Source of the DNA: Chamaecyparis obtusa
Taxonomy: Eukaryota > Streptophyta > Pinopsida > Cupressales > Cupressaceae
DNA: 64,000 nt
Assembly (NCBI GenBank): GCA_027943335.1
Contig: BSBK01001159.1
Coordinates: 1,197,001-1,261,000 of the forward strand
Reading direction: 5' to 3'
The notes beneath the pieces were generated by a model. The model saw only the letters and a program-made list of their open reading frames with translations. It searched no databases and had not been told where the DNA came from. Positions 11,252-22,870 of this stretch are shown here, piece after piece. The stretch's first letter is position 1. Every line of letters starts with the position of its first letter. The translations under genes were made by a program, and so were the position numbers.

Positions 11252-12385
11252 ATGGTTAGGGTTCCAGCGAGTAGCACAAAAATGCCTTCACAAAGGGAAT
11301 GTGGCGGAAGAGCTGGTGGTGTGACACCTGAGGTTAGAGCACTCCAGAGACAAGTGCGAGCATTGCAAGAAGAGATTCATACAAGAATGAATCTTAATGT
11401 TAGAGATGAAAGTGAGGATGAAGCCAAAGAAGGAAATTCTAAAGGAGAAGTCAAAATTGTGAATCAGGAAGAAGAAAGACTTTTCTGGGCCATTTCCAAG
11501 ATCGGGAAAAGACCTAAGATTGAGGTTCCTACATTTTCAGGAAATCTTAACCCAGAGGAATTGATCGAATGGATCAATGAATGTGAAGAATATTTTGAGT
11601 ATGAAGATATTGAGTATCTTGATAGGGTCAAGTTTATGAAGGCCAGACTGAAGGGTCATGCAAAGATCTAGTGGCAAGAGATTCAATTAGAGAGAAATAG
11701 AAGAGGAAAGGAGAAAATCACAAGATGGGATCAAATGGTGGAAAAATTGAAGCGACAGTTCATTCCTGTTGATTATGAGTTTGACCTACTGAAGAAAATG
11801 CAAAGTTTGAAGCAAGAAGGAAGATCTATTCAGGAGTATACAAAGGAGTTCTATCAAATCCTCACCAGAACAAGCCATGAGGAAGTTGATAAGGAGAAAG
11901 TTGCCTATTATCTTAATGAGTTGAGGCTGAGCATTCAGGAGGAGTTGAATCTGGTTCAAATGAACAGTATTGAAGAGGCATACCAATTTTCCCTAAAAGT
12001 AGAGGAAAAGCTGAACAAGAAGTTTGAGAGCAGACAAAATGGAAGAGGTCATGGTGGAAGATCTAGTGGATGGTCATATGGTGGCCGAAATGAAGATCTG
12101 AAAAAGAAGGATGAGGCCAGTAGCAGTCAAAATCAGAGAGGAAACAATTCCAATCATTTCCATGATCTAAATAATAGAGATTAGAGAGGAAGAGGAAGAG
12201 GAAAAGGATCTGGAAGGGGAGGCTTCTATGGAGCATTTTTTCACTGTGGAGAAGAAGGTCATAGGGAATTTGAATGTCCTCAATGTCAAAGAAGGAGAGA
12301 CAAGAGAAATGAAGGCCAAGCTAGAGTTGCACATGTAGATGAAGATGCCAGATCATCACATTCTGAAGATGTTGAAAGAGGGGAA
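11252..12385 (+). pseudogene. CR gag remnant
   Basis: ATG at 11252 follows the leader by about 70 bp. The product begins with a basic/Gln segment and a coiled-coil-like VRALQRQVRALQEE, then the capsid-type gag domain (PTFSGNLNPEELIEW, FMKARLKGHAKI, EYTKEFYQI). A glycine/arginine-rich stretch follows, then a zinc knuckle FHCGEEGHREFEC (near 12240-12280) whose first cysteine has become phenylalanine. Stops occur after AKI (TAG where TGG is usual) and near 12184. Gag would form the particle and bind the RNA. The intact copy would run on into protease. Confidence 0.85.
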
Positions 12386-12601
12386 ATGCTGATTAACAGA
12401 AGAGTCCTACTGAGTGGTGAGAATGAACCTGAGCAAAGGAGGAGCCTGTTTCACACCAGGTGCAAGTGTGAAGGTAAATGTTATGATGTGATTATCAATA
12501 GCGAAATCAATGACAATTTGTTGTCAGAAGATATGGTGACAAAGTTGAAGCTCAAGAGAGAGAAACACACACATCCATATCGGATTGCCTGGGTACAAGA
12601 T
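12386..12601 (+). pseudogene. CR protease remnant, 5' part
   Basis: The segment continues the gag frame into an aspartic protease. The expected active site DSG appears as NSE in VIINSEINDNLLS, so the catalytic aspartate is lost. The frame reaches AWVQD at 12601 and is cut by the LTR start TGTAATC of S1. It resumes after 13809. Confidence 0.75.
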
Positions 12602-13809
12602 TGTAATCACCTAAAAATGGTCATCTAGACTATTAGCCCTTTTTGCTAAAATAATAAATTGCTTATTCTAGATCAAATCCTAGTTCTATCATTTATTCGA
12701 TTATTTTCTATGGGCTAATCATTTTATCCTAAGTCTTTATTTATTAAAAGGAATATTTTCTCCCCTTGTAATAAATAAAAAGCCCCCACTTTTCCTCTTA
12801 TCCTAAGTTGCACAAATAAAACACTATTCTTATTTTATAAAAAGAGAAAAAAATAAAAAAATAAAAATCTTATTTAATTAAGAGAACATGCTCCCTTTTA
12901 ATTAAAAATCTCTTTTAATTAAATAAAAAAATCTTTTTAATGAAAACCACTTTTCTAAAAATAATAAATAAATAATAAAATAAAAATAAAAATAAAAAGA
13001 CTTTTTGTCTTCACATGAATGCACACTTTTCAAGGTGAGTGGAATATCTTTTTGCCTCTTAATCTCTTCCACATATCTTTTTTGCCTCTTAACCATGTCC
13101 ATTGATTTTGCCTCTTGAGAATCTTGAGCACATGGATCAACCAAGATTTAATTTCCACCTTTGATAATTCTTTTTTGCCTCTTAATCTTGACCGTCCATT
13201 CATTTATAAAATCCTTTAAAAGGAGGTTCTCTCCTCATTCTTAATCACTCATCTTTTCCATCTCTTGCAAATAATCCATCTTTTGCATGATTCATCCTCT
13301 TGGAGTCTTGGCATCTTAACATCTTGGAGTCTTGTAGCTTCTCAATCTTGGCATTTTGGAGCTATGGTATTCTTAAATCTCTCATATTGAAACATTGAAT
13401 CATCATTTCATTTTTATTCTTGCATCATAGGTTAGTTTCATTATCATTGCATTTTTAATCTAGTTTCCTTTATGCTATAGATTAGCTCACATAGTTTAAT
13501 TAGCAAAGATTTGTAATACTTCTATTTTTCATTTTTATAGCTTAGCTTGCATCTTCATTCTAGCATAGTATTGCATTGCATTCTCATTTATATTTCTTAT
13601 GGATATTTTCATTCTTGCCCTTTTCTTCATTGAATCTCCCATTGCATGGTTTACTAGCAAGGTTATAGGCTTAATAGCTCTAGCTGAGAGCAAACTTAAA
13701 ATACCCTTGCACTCCATACCTAGGGAGCTCTAGGTCACTTTCTCAAGGTTTCCCTCTCATGGATTCCCTTGGATATAATGACTTAGAGAAGTGAACTTTT
13801 TAGAGTACA
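12602..13809 (+). mobile_element. S1: solo LTR inserted in the CR protease
   Basis: About 1208 bp beginning TGTAATCACC and ending GAGTACA. It breaks the protease frame between AWVQD and a following DHKVMVSEKC segment. The start resembles the T2 LTR start (TGTAATTACCC), and a TATAAAA box lies near 13206, so it is a plus-oriented LTR of a related family. Flanks read AAGAT on the left and CAAGGAT on the right. The target duplication is therefore imperfect (probably AAGAT with one inserted G), and the right end is uncertain by 1-2 bases. No internal domain remains, which fits LTR-LTR recombination. Short frames inside are not genes. Confidence 0.75.
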
Positions 13810-14063
13810 CAAGGATGACCACAAGGTCATGGTTAGTGAAAAATGCTTAGTAAAGTTCAAGATTGGTAGATACCATGATGAGGTACTATGTGATATCATA
13901 CCAATGGATGCATGCCATATGTTGTTGGGTAGACCATGGTAGTTTGATAGACGTGCTGTACATGATGGTCGTGTGAATACCTATTCTCTAACAAAGGATG
14001 GAGTGCAACATAAGCTAAAGCCATTGAAGGAGACGAAGAAAAGGTATGTGGTAATGCAAGAAT
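13810..14063 (+). pseudogene. CR protease remnant, 3' part
   Basis: Directly after S1 the protease frame resumes with VMVSEKCLVKFKIG, followed by DEVLCDIIPMDACHMLLGRPW. The ILLGRPW-type motif is the conserved C-terminal flap/helix of Ty3/gypsy proteases. A TAG follows W where CAG is likely. The segment runs into the RT-proximal spacer (LKPLKETKKRY). Confidence 0.75.
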
Positions 14064-15560
14064 AACTTTTGTTGATGGAAGAAAATTTCTAGATGGTATG
14101 AGGCATGAGCATGTGTGTTTTTCTTTAATTCTAAAAGTTGGTAAAGAAGAAGTCGAAGATGTACCTGTAGAAGTTGAAAATTTGTTGAATGAGTTTCAGG
14201 ATATTATATCCAATAATGTTCTTGATGGATTACCACCAGTAAGGAAGATCAGTCATCAGATGGACTTGATTCTAAGAGCTAGTTTTCTAAATAAGGTAGC
14301 ACACAGGATGACACTAGCACAAAGTGAAGAGTTGAACAGAAAAGTACATGAGTTGTTACAAAAGGGGTTGATTCGAGAAAGCCTGAGTTCATGTGCTGTA
14401 CCAGCAGTATTAGCACCAAATAATAATGGAGAATGGAGGGTGTGTATAGATTCCAGAGCAATAAACAAGATCACAATCAAGTATATTTTTCCATTGCCAC
14501 GTATGGATGATATTATGGACTGTTTGAGTGGAGCTGTGTATTTTTCAAAGATAGATCTGAAGAGTGGATATCACTAGATTTAGATCAGAGAAGGAGATGA
14601 ATGGAAGACTGCTTTCAAGATAAAGGAAGGATTGTATGAGTGGTTAGTCATGCCTTTTGGGCTAACTAATGCACTGAGCACTTTCATGCGGCTCATGAAC
14701 GAGGTTCTGAAAGAATTTCTGGGTAAGTTTGTCATTGTTTACCTAGATGATATTTTGATCTTTAGTAAGACATTGGAGGAGCATATGATGCATATTCATA
14801 TGGTGTTTGAGAAGTTGAGGGAAGAGAAATTGTTGATTAATTTGAAGAAGTGCAGTTTTGTGAAGGAGTTAGTGTATTTGAGATTTGTAGTCTCAGCAGA
14901 AGGTCTAAAAATGGACCCAGAGAAAGTGCAGGTTATCCTTGAATGGCCTACTCCAAGGAGTGCTACTGAGGTAAGATCTTTTCATGGTTTGGCTAGCTTT
15001 TAAAGAAATTTTATCAGAAATTTTAGCAGTATTTGTGGACCCTTGATTGAAACAATGAGAGGGGATAGAAAAGAGTTCAAGTGGACTAATGGGGCAGATA
15101 AGAGTTTTAAATTGTTGAAACAAAAATTTATAGAACAACCTTTTTTAGCACTTCCAGAATTTAATAAGGTGTTTCAAGTAGACTGTGATGCTAGTGGTAC
15201 TACAATAGGAGCTGTTATGAGCCAAGAAGGTAAACTTGTTGCTTATTTTAGTGAGAAGTTAAATGATGCCAAGAGAAAATATTTTGTTTATGATCAAGAA
15301 TTTTATGCTATAGTTTAATCATTAAAGAAGTGGAGACACTATCTACTTCCTAAGGAGTTTGTTTTGTATACTGATCATCAAGCTTTGCAATATTTGAATA
15401 GTCAAGGAAAGTTGAATCAAAGACATTTGAAATGAGTTGAGTTTTTGTAGAGTTACACATTTGTTTTGAAACACAAGAGTGGAAAGTCTAATAGGGTTGT
15501 AGATGCTCTTAGCAGAAGGCAACTATTGCTGACAGAGATGTAGATTGATGTGGTTGGGCT
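14064..15560 (+). pseudogene. CR reverse transcriptase and RNase H remnant
   Basis: RT motifs appear in order: GLIRESLSSCAVPAVLAP (about 14365-14420), WRVCIDSRAINKIT (14434-14475), FPLPRMDDIMD (about 14490), FSKIDLKSGYH (about 14545), MPFGLTNA (14650) and the intact catalytic box YLDDILIFS (about 14740-14766). RNase H follows with DCDASGTTIGAV (15182), a YFVYDQEFYAIV segment (15285) and [10 protein letters not shown] (15368). Stops interrupt at 14575, 14581, 15001, 15316, 15433 and 15448, mostly codons one transition from Gln or Trp. There is no second RNase H, which separates CR from the Tat elements. Confidence 0.9.
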
Positions 15561-15699
15561 CAAGGAACTCAAGAATTTATATCCAGAGGATCTTGATTTT
15601 GGAGAATCTTGAAAAGCTTGTAAAAAATCTATTACTCTAGACAGAATAAAGTGGTTGGATTTCATCATTCAGGATGATATACTATTTAGAGGGAGTCAA

Positions 15700-16965
15700 T
15701 TGTGCATTCCATGAAGTTCTATGATAGAGAATCTCATCAAGGAGAAGCATAGCGGAGGATTGGCTGGACATTTTGGTCGAGATAAAACCCTTGCTTTGGT
15801 TAGTGAGAATTATTATTGGCCACAGTTGCAGCAAGATGTCAAGAAGTTTGTATAAGTCTATATAGTATGTTAGATGGTGAAATGAGTGAAGAAAAATATA
15901 GGGTTGTATCAACCATTACCTATACCAGAGAAACCTTGGGAGGATATTAGTATGGAATTTGTTCTTGGTTTGTTGAGGACACAGTGGGAACATGATTCAA
16001 TTTTTGTGGTAGTTGATAGATTTTCAAAGATGACATATTTTATTTCCTGCAAGAAGACTAATGATGTTGTTCATGTAGCAAAATTGTTTTTCAGAGAAGT
16101 GGTGAGACTACATGGTTTGCCAAAGAATATAGTTTTAGACCGGGACACTAAGTTTGTTGGATATTTTTGGCGTACATTGTGGAAGAAGTTAAAGATAGAT
16201 TTGAAGTTCAGTTCATCACATCATCCATAGATTGATGGACAGACAAAGGTGGTGAATAGGAGTTTGAGAAATTTTTTGAGATGTTTGGTTGGAGATAAGC
16301 CAATAGGATGGGATTTGATTTTACCACAGGCATAATTTGCATACAATAATTTTGTCAACATGAGCACTGGTAAATCACCATTCTAGATTGTATATGGAAG
16401 TAGTCCCAGAAATGCTTTAGAGTTGAGGAAGATAGATAAAGGAGAGATAAGTAGTGCTGAAGCTGAGGATTTTGCAGGACACTTGAAGAACATCCATGAG
16501 GAGGTGAGGAAGCATATTACCAAGATGAATGCACAATATAAGGCTAAGGTAGATGAGAAAAGAAGGCATAAGAAATTTTAGGTTGGAGATGAAGTCATGG
16601 TTCATTTATGGAAGGAGCGATTTCTAGTTGGTACATATAACAAGTTGAAAATGAAGAAATTTGGGCCATGTAAGATACCAAAGAAGCATGATTCAAGAAA
16701 TGCATATGAGGTAGAATTGCCTACTGAGCTGAATATTTCACCAGTGTTTAACATTTCAGATTTGATAGAGTATCATGAAGGAGGTGTGGAAGATGAGATC
16801 ACAACAACACAATGGAGTATTCCAACAACTATTTCAGCTACTAAGGAGATTGAGGACATACTAGATAGTCGTGTTGGCAGAAGCACAAGGAACATGACAT
16901 ATGAAGAATATCTGGTCAAATAGAAAGGATGACTTGTTGAAGATTCATCATGGTTGAAAAAGGAG
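15700..16965 (+). pseudogene. CR integrase with C-terminal chromodomain, remnant
   Basis: A zinc-binding region (HSGGLAGHFGRDKTL, YYWPQLQQDV, then a cysteine pair with one Cys changed to Tyr) spans 15750-15880. The core shows [11 protein letters not shown] and VVVDRFSKM (about 15940-16030) and DRDTKFVG (16140). The glutamate of DGQTEVVNRS has become lysine (DGQTK, near 16237), so the DDE triad is broken. The C-terminus ends in a chromodomain (16845-16965: EIEDILDSRVGRS, YEEYLVK, EDSSWLKKEDV), with TAG replacing a conserved Trp after LVK. Chromodomains target integration by binding histone marks. Confidence 0.9.
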
Positions 16966-17039
16966 GATGTTAACTGTCTTGGTTTTCCTCTTCACACCTG
17001 AGACATGACGAGGTCACTTTTCAAATTACCCCAAGTGTC
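16966..17039 (+). other. spacer between CR pol and 3' LTR
   Basis: A 74-bp noncoding stretch. No purine tract abuts the LTR. The nearest one (GAAAAAGGAGGATG, about 16956-16969) lies about 70 bp upstream, inside the end of pol. Confidence 0.5.
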
Positions 17040-17896
17040 TGATGCGGGAGCATCATGGGTGTAAGAGCAATCTTGCATCACCCAAAAATATTTTTGGTTT
17101 CTTTTCAATAAGGGCTATCTTGTGCATAACTTCTATTTTTGGAAATTTACTATTTTTAGTAAGTTTTCCATTCATGCTCAGAATGGTCTATTTTCTTCCC
17201 TGGAGGTTCATTTTGGTTATATTAGCTTGATGGTAAAGTTTCATTGCCAGATCAAGTCTAGTTTTGAAGATATTAAATTTTTTTGGTATTGGCAGCAGGG
17301 TACAAAAACTTTGAACTCATTTTTGAAGGCTTTAGAGGCCCTAGATGAGGTCGAAACTTCAGCTGAATGAAGCTTGCTTGATTTATGTGTTGTAGAGCAC
17401 TTCACGCCCTTTTTGAAATGGGGTCATAATAGTCAATTGGGTCAACAGGTGATGACTTATGGTCTCCAGAAGTTGGGTCACCTAAAATGGCAAAAAATGA
17501 TTTTTCCTTCAAAATTTCTATTTGGGTTTCAAAAGTTGTTTTGAGCTGACTCTGATGTAATAAATTGTAAAATAAAATAATCTAAGTTTGGTTGACCTTA
17601 TTGGCTAAAATTCTGGAACCTTCCCAGGGGGTCAAAAATTGCCTATATAAGGAAGGCTGTAGTGTTATCTTAGGCAGTTCAAAGCAGTTCAGAGTAGTTC
17701 TAGGTAACAATTCGAGGCTTTGTCTCTCAAAATATTGTAAGGAAAATGCCCATGTGGCTTTGCATATTATAATTTTGAAATTTGTAATTCCACATCTGTG
17801 GAGATAATAAGAAGCCCATTTTCTGTTCTTGCAAATTGTTGTTGTTTCTCTGTTTCTGTTATGTGTTTGTGGTATTAAGGGGAGCACCCTTCATCA
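17040..17896 (+). repeat. CR 3' LTR
   Basis: 857 bp, TGATG...CATCA, partner of 10323-11180. TATATAAGG lies at 17644-17652. It is followed by the target duplication ATAAA (17897-17901). Confidence 0.95.
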
Positions 17897-18860
17897 ATAA
17901 ACCTTCCACGTCCTCTAGTAGATCATGTATAGGCCACATAGGAGGATCTTCTTAATCGCTTGACAAAAAACACTACCAAAATTTTTATATTAGTGAATAT
18001 GTTGAGGTCCTCTAGTCATGGGAACCACTCATCCCTTGCCACAACTCTAAAAATAGTGGCCAATAGTGTGAATGAGGTATCTAGAGAGGTTATAAAATGG
18101 GGTTCATGGAGGGAGATATGTCATGCATTTTATGTGGATGGGTTATCATATGATGAGGTGAAAAGAAAGGGCATACTTAAGATGACATATGTGCTCTTTT
18201 CACCAATTCTAAAACTAGTAACAACCTAATTATTGATACGAGTAGGTTTCCTATATATTGGTGTGTGCATGCTAGGATGAGAGCATCTTTTTGGGATAAG
18301 TGGTATATGGTCTTTGACCAACCACCTTGTAAAAATTGGGAGGTGCCTCTATATTTTTTGAGAAAGCTATCTTGTGAATTTAGCCTTGGATTGAATCCAA
18401 ATTACTTTGACATCCAATAGTTCTAGGGTAGAGGAAGAGGCTCTTCGCAGGATAGATCTGGGGCCCATAGGGTGGTAGACCCACAACAAAGGAGGCATGT
18501 AGCTCCTAAACCCATGGTTCACGTCATGGTCCCAGTAGTCCTAAAGGAGTCTATGGAGTTACAAACTCTTTAGGTAGATACATCATTGACTAATGTCATT
18601 GTTTAGCATGACACATAATTAGTGGGACCGAAGGATGGATCAACACTTGTGCCACCTCCATCATCATCAGATGCACCATTTGGCTCAGTCCAACCCATTC
18701 AACATATGTGCACCAACTGCCAAAGTATATGTGTTGGGGAAGATACTAACGTGAATGAGGATGGCTCAACATCCCATTCATGTACACATTACAAGAAGAG
18801 ATTCTATGCTTCTAATGTAGAGGTTGTGGCCCTCACAGATGATGACCATGGTGTTTTTTG
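17897..18860 (+). pseudogene. gene X, right part: unrecognised decayed coding region
   Basis: The frame broken by CR continues here (INLPRPLVDHV, EDLLNRLTKNTTKIF, SWREICHAFYVDGLSYDEVK) up to about 18229. A second frame follows (RFPIYWCVHARMRASFWDKWY, NPNYFDIQ; 18233-18420), then a region rich in Pro and Ser with a possible metal-binding CTNCQS...HSCTHYKKRF pattern (18700-18805) and a stop at 18860. Several internal stops are present. Amino-acid composition and continuity across the CR site argue that this was a real protein-coding gene, host or transposon-borne. I do not recognise the family. Confidence 0.5.
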
Positions 18861-20540
18861 AAGAGAAGACACATGTTTGTTTAATTAATGTTTTGACATG
18901 TTATTAATTAATCACCTAAATATTATAAAAGTAAATAAATTTTTATTTGTAGAACAATTTAAATCGATACATGAATAATATGCATTGCAGGGTGTAATAG
19001 GTGGTACAAATACACCATGGAATGTTCATTTGACTTCATGTGCATAGGTAGCTTCGACACTTGAGGTAAATATTTCTAAATATTGTTAAAAATAGAACAA
19101 TAGGTTGGTTTCAAAATACATTTTGTTAATATGTATATTTATTTGGTATTTTATAGGGCTTGTCAGGGGCTCACATGTTCCAAGTTGATGATGCCACACT
19201 TTCAACCATTGACTTTGGCCTACAAAGCTTTGTGGTATCATATTTTTCACATCTCTTATTTACAATTTTAATTGAACCCATGCGGTATCATATTCATTTT
19301 TCTTATGTTAATTTTATTTTGTTATGTTACCCCACTTGGATCAAGGCCATCTCAGGTATGAAAAGCATCCTCCAGCACACCAAGATAGAAAAAGATATCC
19401 TTGAGGATACCCAAATGATAAAAGGTAATTTAGTACAATTTAAGTTTATTCGTTGAGATATATTATTATTAAATATGTACATGTAGATATTGATGAGTAC
19501 ACATGATTTATTTATTCTATATACAAAAGCAATTGGGGTTCACAAAATTAATGAATGCACATGATGTTGCTTAGGTTCAAGAGAGGGAAGAGGTAACATT
19601 TCATATTAATTTTTGATTGCATTCTTGTTTGTTCAAAATCTATAAATCCTTCCTTTATGACTATGATATATGTTATCTTTTTTCTTACAAAAAATGGTTA
19701 TAGTTGCCTCATCAGCGATGATGCCTCCTAAGAGTACAAGAGAACCATGTGAGGCTCTGATATACATTTGTTCTATATATGTTAACATATGCATTTAGAT
19801 ATGAGTACATGCATTTTTAGTTTTTTATTGTTTGTCAATAAATTTTGGTTATTAACTTGTATTAAATATCTTTTACCTATTACAACCCCCTTCCTGAATT
19901 CCCATAGATCCTTTACCATTCTATTTCATTAGGAGTCCCAATCATTGAAGAGGAGGTCCAACACAACCGAGGTAAGAGGCATGTCTATCTTCTTAGTTTA
20001 AACTCTCTTGTCAACTCCTTTTGGATTACTTTATTGTTTGTTAGAAAGCCCTAATTCATCCCTTTATGACTATAACATCTTTTTTCACTTATCATACAGG
20101 AAAAGATCATAATTGATTCATCAATGGTTGTGCCTTCTATGAGTATAGGAGATCCATCTAAGGCTCTGGTATGAATTTTTTTTAGTCCATGCATTTTTCA
20201 TTTTTTAGTGTTTCTTGACATAAATTTTATTAACTTGTATTAATTTTGGTTTACCTATTACAACCACCTTCATGATTTCCCATAGATCCTCTACCTTTCT
20301 ATTTTGTTATGAGTCCTGTTCACCCACAAAGGGGCCCATCAACTTTACTACACAACCCAAGTGTAGAATAAAGAGATGAGGTAATAAAAAATTCAACTTC
20401 CAACAAATTATAGTCCAATATTTAGTTATTTTGGGAAAAGATATTTGATTTAACATTTGAATTGTTCTTGTCCAGACATCTAGAGAGCCACGTACTACTT
20501 CAAAGAGGCTTAATTTTGATGATCCAACACAGTCATAGAT
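18861..20540 (+). pseudogene. gene X, downstream exon-like fragments
   Basis: Short coding-like blocks are separated by AT-rich, intron-like stretches bounded by AG and GT: one at about 19157-19232 (GLSGAHMFQVDDATLSTIDFG), others near 19700-19760 and 20104-20170, and a final one near 20475-20539 ending SKRLNFDDPTQS and a stop. The pattern suggests the 3' end of the multi-exon gene X, with one exon duplicated. Splice sites are inferred by eye only and the function is unknown. Confidence 0.35.
19570..20360 (+). repeat. direct tandem duplication of about 0.4 kb in gene X
   Basis: Landmarks recur at an offset of 377-408 bp: CTTTATGACTAT (19649 and 20057), an exon-like block ending GAGGCTCTG or AAGGCTCTG (19755 and 20163), and TTAACTTGTATTAA then TTACCTATTACAACC (19853 and 20230). 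Divergence is high, so the duplication is old. Confidence 0.65.
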
Positions 20541-20737
20541 ATTGATAGAGACATATAGTTCTAGTTGTGGTCATTGAAGGACCAATTTTTGTATGTATTT
20601 GATATTTGTATTGTATATATTGACCTTGACATGACACATGCCACATTTTTGTAACTCTATTATTGATTTGACTTCTATGCCACTTGTGGATATGTACATG
20701 ATTATTGTTCATTTTTATATATATGAAACTTGATATT

Positions 20738-20960
20738 TGATCCAATTTCTTCATTGTGTGCATATTTGTGTACTTAAAAACTTAGTTTTTTTGTAATTGA
20801 AATATGATCAAACTTGTTCATTGTGTCTATGTTTTGATACTTTAAAACATACATATTTAGAATTTAAATATGATCCTACTTTTTTGTTGTATGTATGTCT
20901 TCATACTATGAAATGTACAGATTAACAATTTAAATGTGATCAAATTTGTTCATTACAAGT
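20738..20960 (+). repeat. 66-bp tandem repeat, about 3.3 units
   Basis: Unit starts (TGATC or TGAT) at 20738, 20805, 20871 and 20937 give periods of 67, 66 and 66 bp. Each unit runs through TTGTTCATTGTGT-like and AATTTAAATA-like segments. It lies just beyond the gene X 3' end. Confidence 0.75.
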
Positions 20961-21360
20961 TCCACCAACACCACCAAATTTCATTATTGTAATGCACATT
21001 GGAAATGATCAAATTGATATATTTACCTCTTTAGACACCTTTTGACATGTTTCAACACATAAAAATTGTTAATTTTATCTATTTGAACCTTTCCCAGGCT
21101 ATTAGAATAACTTTTTTTGTATTGGGAGAGTGTTTAGAGGGTAGATGCTTTGTAAAATATGCCTAATTGGCCCTTAAATACATGAAATCAATAATATTTT
21201 AGCAAGTTGTTTTGAACATTAAATGTCAAGTTTGACATATGCTACGTGCCTCCCAAATTGTTATCTTAAAAGGTTAATTTTTTATATGAGAGGTGAACAT
21301 GTCAAGAGTTATGAACCAAAAAATCAGTTTTGAGGGCTACTAAGAACAAACCCTCGTTGT
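20961..21360. other. AT-rich spacer
   Basis: No gene, RNA or clear repeat seen. The short frames are below what chance gives in such AT-rich sequence. Confidence 0.4.
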
Positions 21361-21700
21361 GAAGGAAGACCATATCACATTCTATTCATTATGGGCACAA
21401 AAAACACCTCAATTTTGTCTGATTGGGTAGATTTACCCTAGGCATAGTTCCACTTTGCCTCTCAGCACGCCGAAATTCTTGACAACATACCCTACTGATG
21501 ATGTCCCTTGTGTACCCGAAGGGAAAAAAATTATCACACTTTGACGTATTATTTCTTGAAAATTGTATCACTTGTGCATGATCTATTTGAACCTATAGGG
21601 TTGTGTTAGGTCACCCTATAATAACCCATCTCAGTTTTTGAAGACTCAGAGTAATTTTTGCAGGGAATTATTTTTTCTAATTGTGCAAAAAGTGTCAGAT
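21361..21700 (+). repeat. about 360-bp repeat unit, isolated copy
   Basis: It shares ordered landmarks with the units at 23385-23542 plus 58575-58781 and at 58782-59145. These include GATTGGGTAGATTTACCCTAGGCA, a GACAACATACCCTA-type segment, GATGATGTCCCTTGTGTACCC, CTATAGGGTTGTGTTAGG and AAGACTCA. It lies about 2 kb from the next unit. Confidence 0.75.
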
Positions 21701-22832
21701 ATGTTGGATCACTTCTTTTTTTGAAGCTCTGAAAAGTGCCACAATTCTATGTTTGGTAAAAGAGAAAATTATATTTGGAAAATTATGATGAAAATCCTTT
21801 TAAAATGAGTCAAAAGGGGCATGTTTCGCTAATTCATAGGTTCTCAAAAAATCAATTGTAAGATAGAAATTTTTTTCTATTGCACTAGGGTAAGGATAAG
21901 GATGTGCGAGATAGCGATTTTTCTCTATTTTGTGGGCCACATTGATAACAGTTGAAAAGTAGCGAAATTTTGTTGTTTCACAATGAACCAAAAGGGGAAA
22001 CTTGTGAAACAACATAATTATGATTATGTACATCTTAGGATTTGTCAGGAGATTTGAAGTTGATGCTTAAAAGGATAAATTGGTACGAGATATATTGATA
22101 CAATTTCTTCGAGGTTCGCAAATTAGAACAAATTCTATCAAAAGAAAATTCCTAAGAAAAACATGCTTCAACAATGTTGTAATTTATACATGCTTCAAAA
22201 ATGATGTTGATAGAGGTTGCAAATGAGAGATAATTTCAAATCTAAAAATGACCTAGTTTAGAAAATCCAATTTCCAAGCTACAAGTAGAATCTTAGCTCT
22301 TCAATAGATGTTTTGGGTTTTTTTTACCATAACCAAATCCAAAAGATATGTTGTTATTAGTTAATTTATTGATTAAGTTTTTCAAAAGAAGTTTCTTGAT
22401 TTTAATGGAGGGTGGTGTCTTTTCACCCTGAAGGGGTGTGAAAACAATTCAACCACATATATATGTGTGGTGTAAAATGTAAAGAGAGAACAAGAAGACA
22501 AAATACAAAAAATACTATTTGTAGGGATAGGCATAGTAATGCAACTGAAGAACAAATCAATTGTACCTCTTTTTTGAAATTAATACAAAGACTCTCTTTT
22601 CTATCCAAATTGAAGAATTGTTCATTAAACTTGATTAGGTTATTCCTCTAGGATTATTGATTCAGATTCAATTGCTACATTTTAATATACTTATTGAAGA
22701 GATTAGTGTTGCATTATACTTTTTGGATCATCAAAGATTGCATGCGAAGTGTTGTCCATGTAACTTTGTCTAATTGGTTTTCTCTGAGAAATTAAATTGA
22801 ATTAGACTAAGATTTGTACTGTAGAAGATAAT

Positions 22833-22870
<38 letters not shown>

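Larger units (their letters stand above)
10323..17896 (+). mobile_element. CR: full-length chromovirus (Ty3/gypsy with chromodomain), pseudogenised
   Basis: Two LTRs (858 and 857 bp) begin TGATG and end CATCA, a terminal pair often seen in chromoviruses, and are flanked by ATAAA duplications. Between them lie a tRNA-Met-type primer site, gag with a zinc knuckle, protease, RT, RNase H, integrase and a C-terminal chromodomain, all on the plus strand. A 1.2-kb solo LTR (S1) splits the protease. By-eye comparison of the LTRs gives roughly 8-9% difference, so this is an older insertion than T2. Most in-frame stops fit C-to-T or G-to-A changes. No obvious purine-rich tract sits directly before the 3' LTR. 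Confidence 0.95.

Noticed and set aside
16969..17896. A longer CR 3' LTR starting TGTTAAC after the purine tract
   Set aside because: The 5' LTR and the ATAAA duplication fix the start at TGATG (17040); the extra 70 bp are absent from the 5' LTR.
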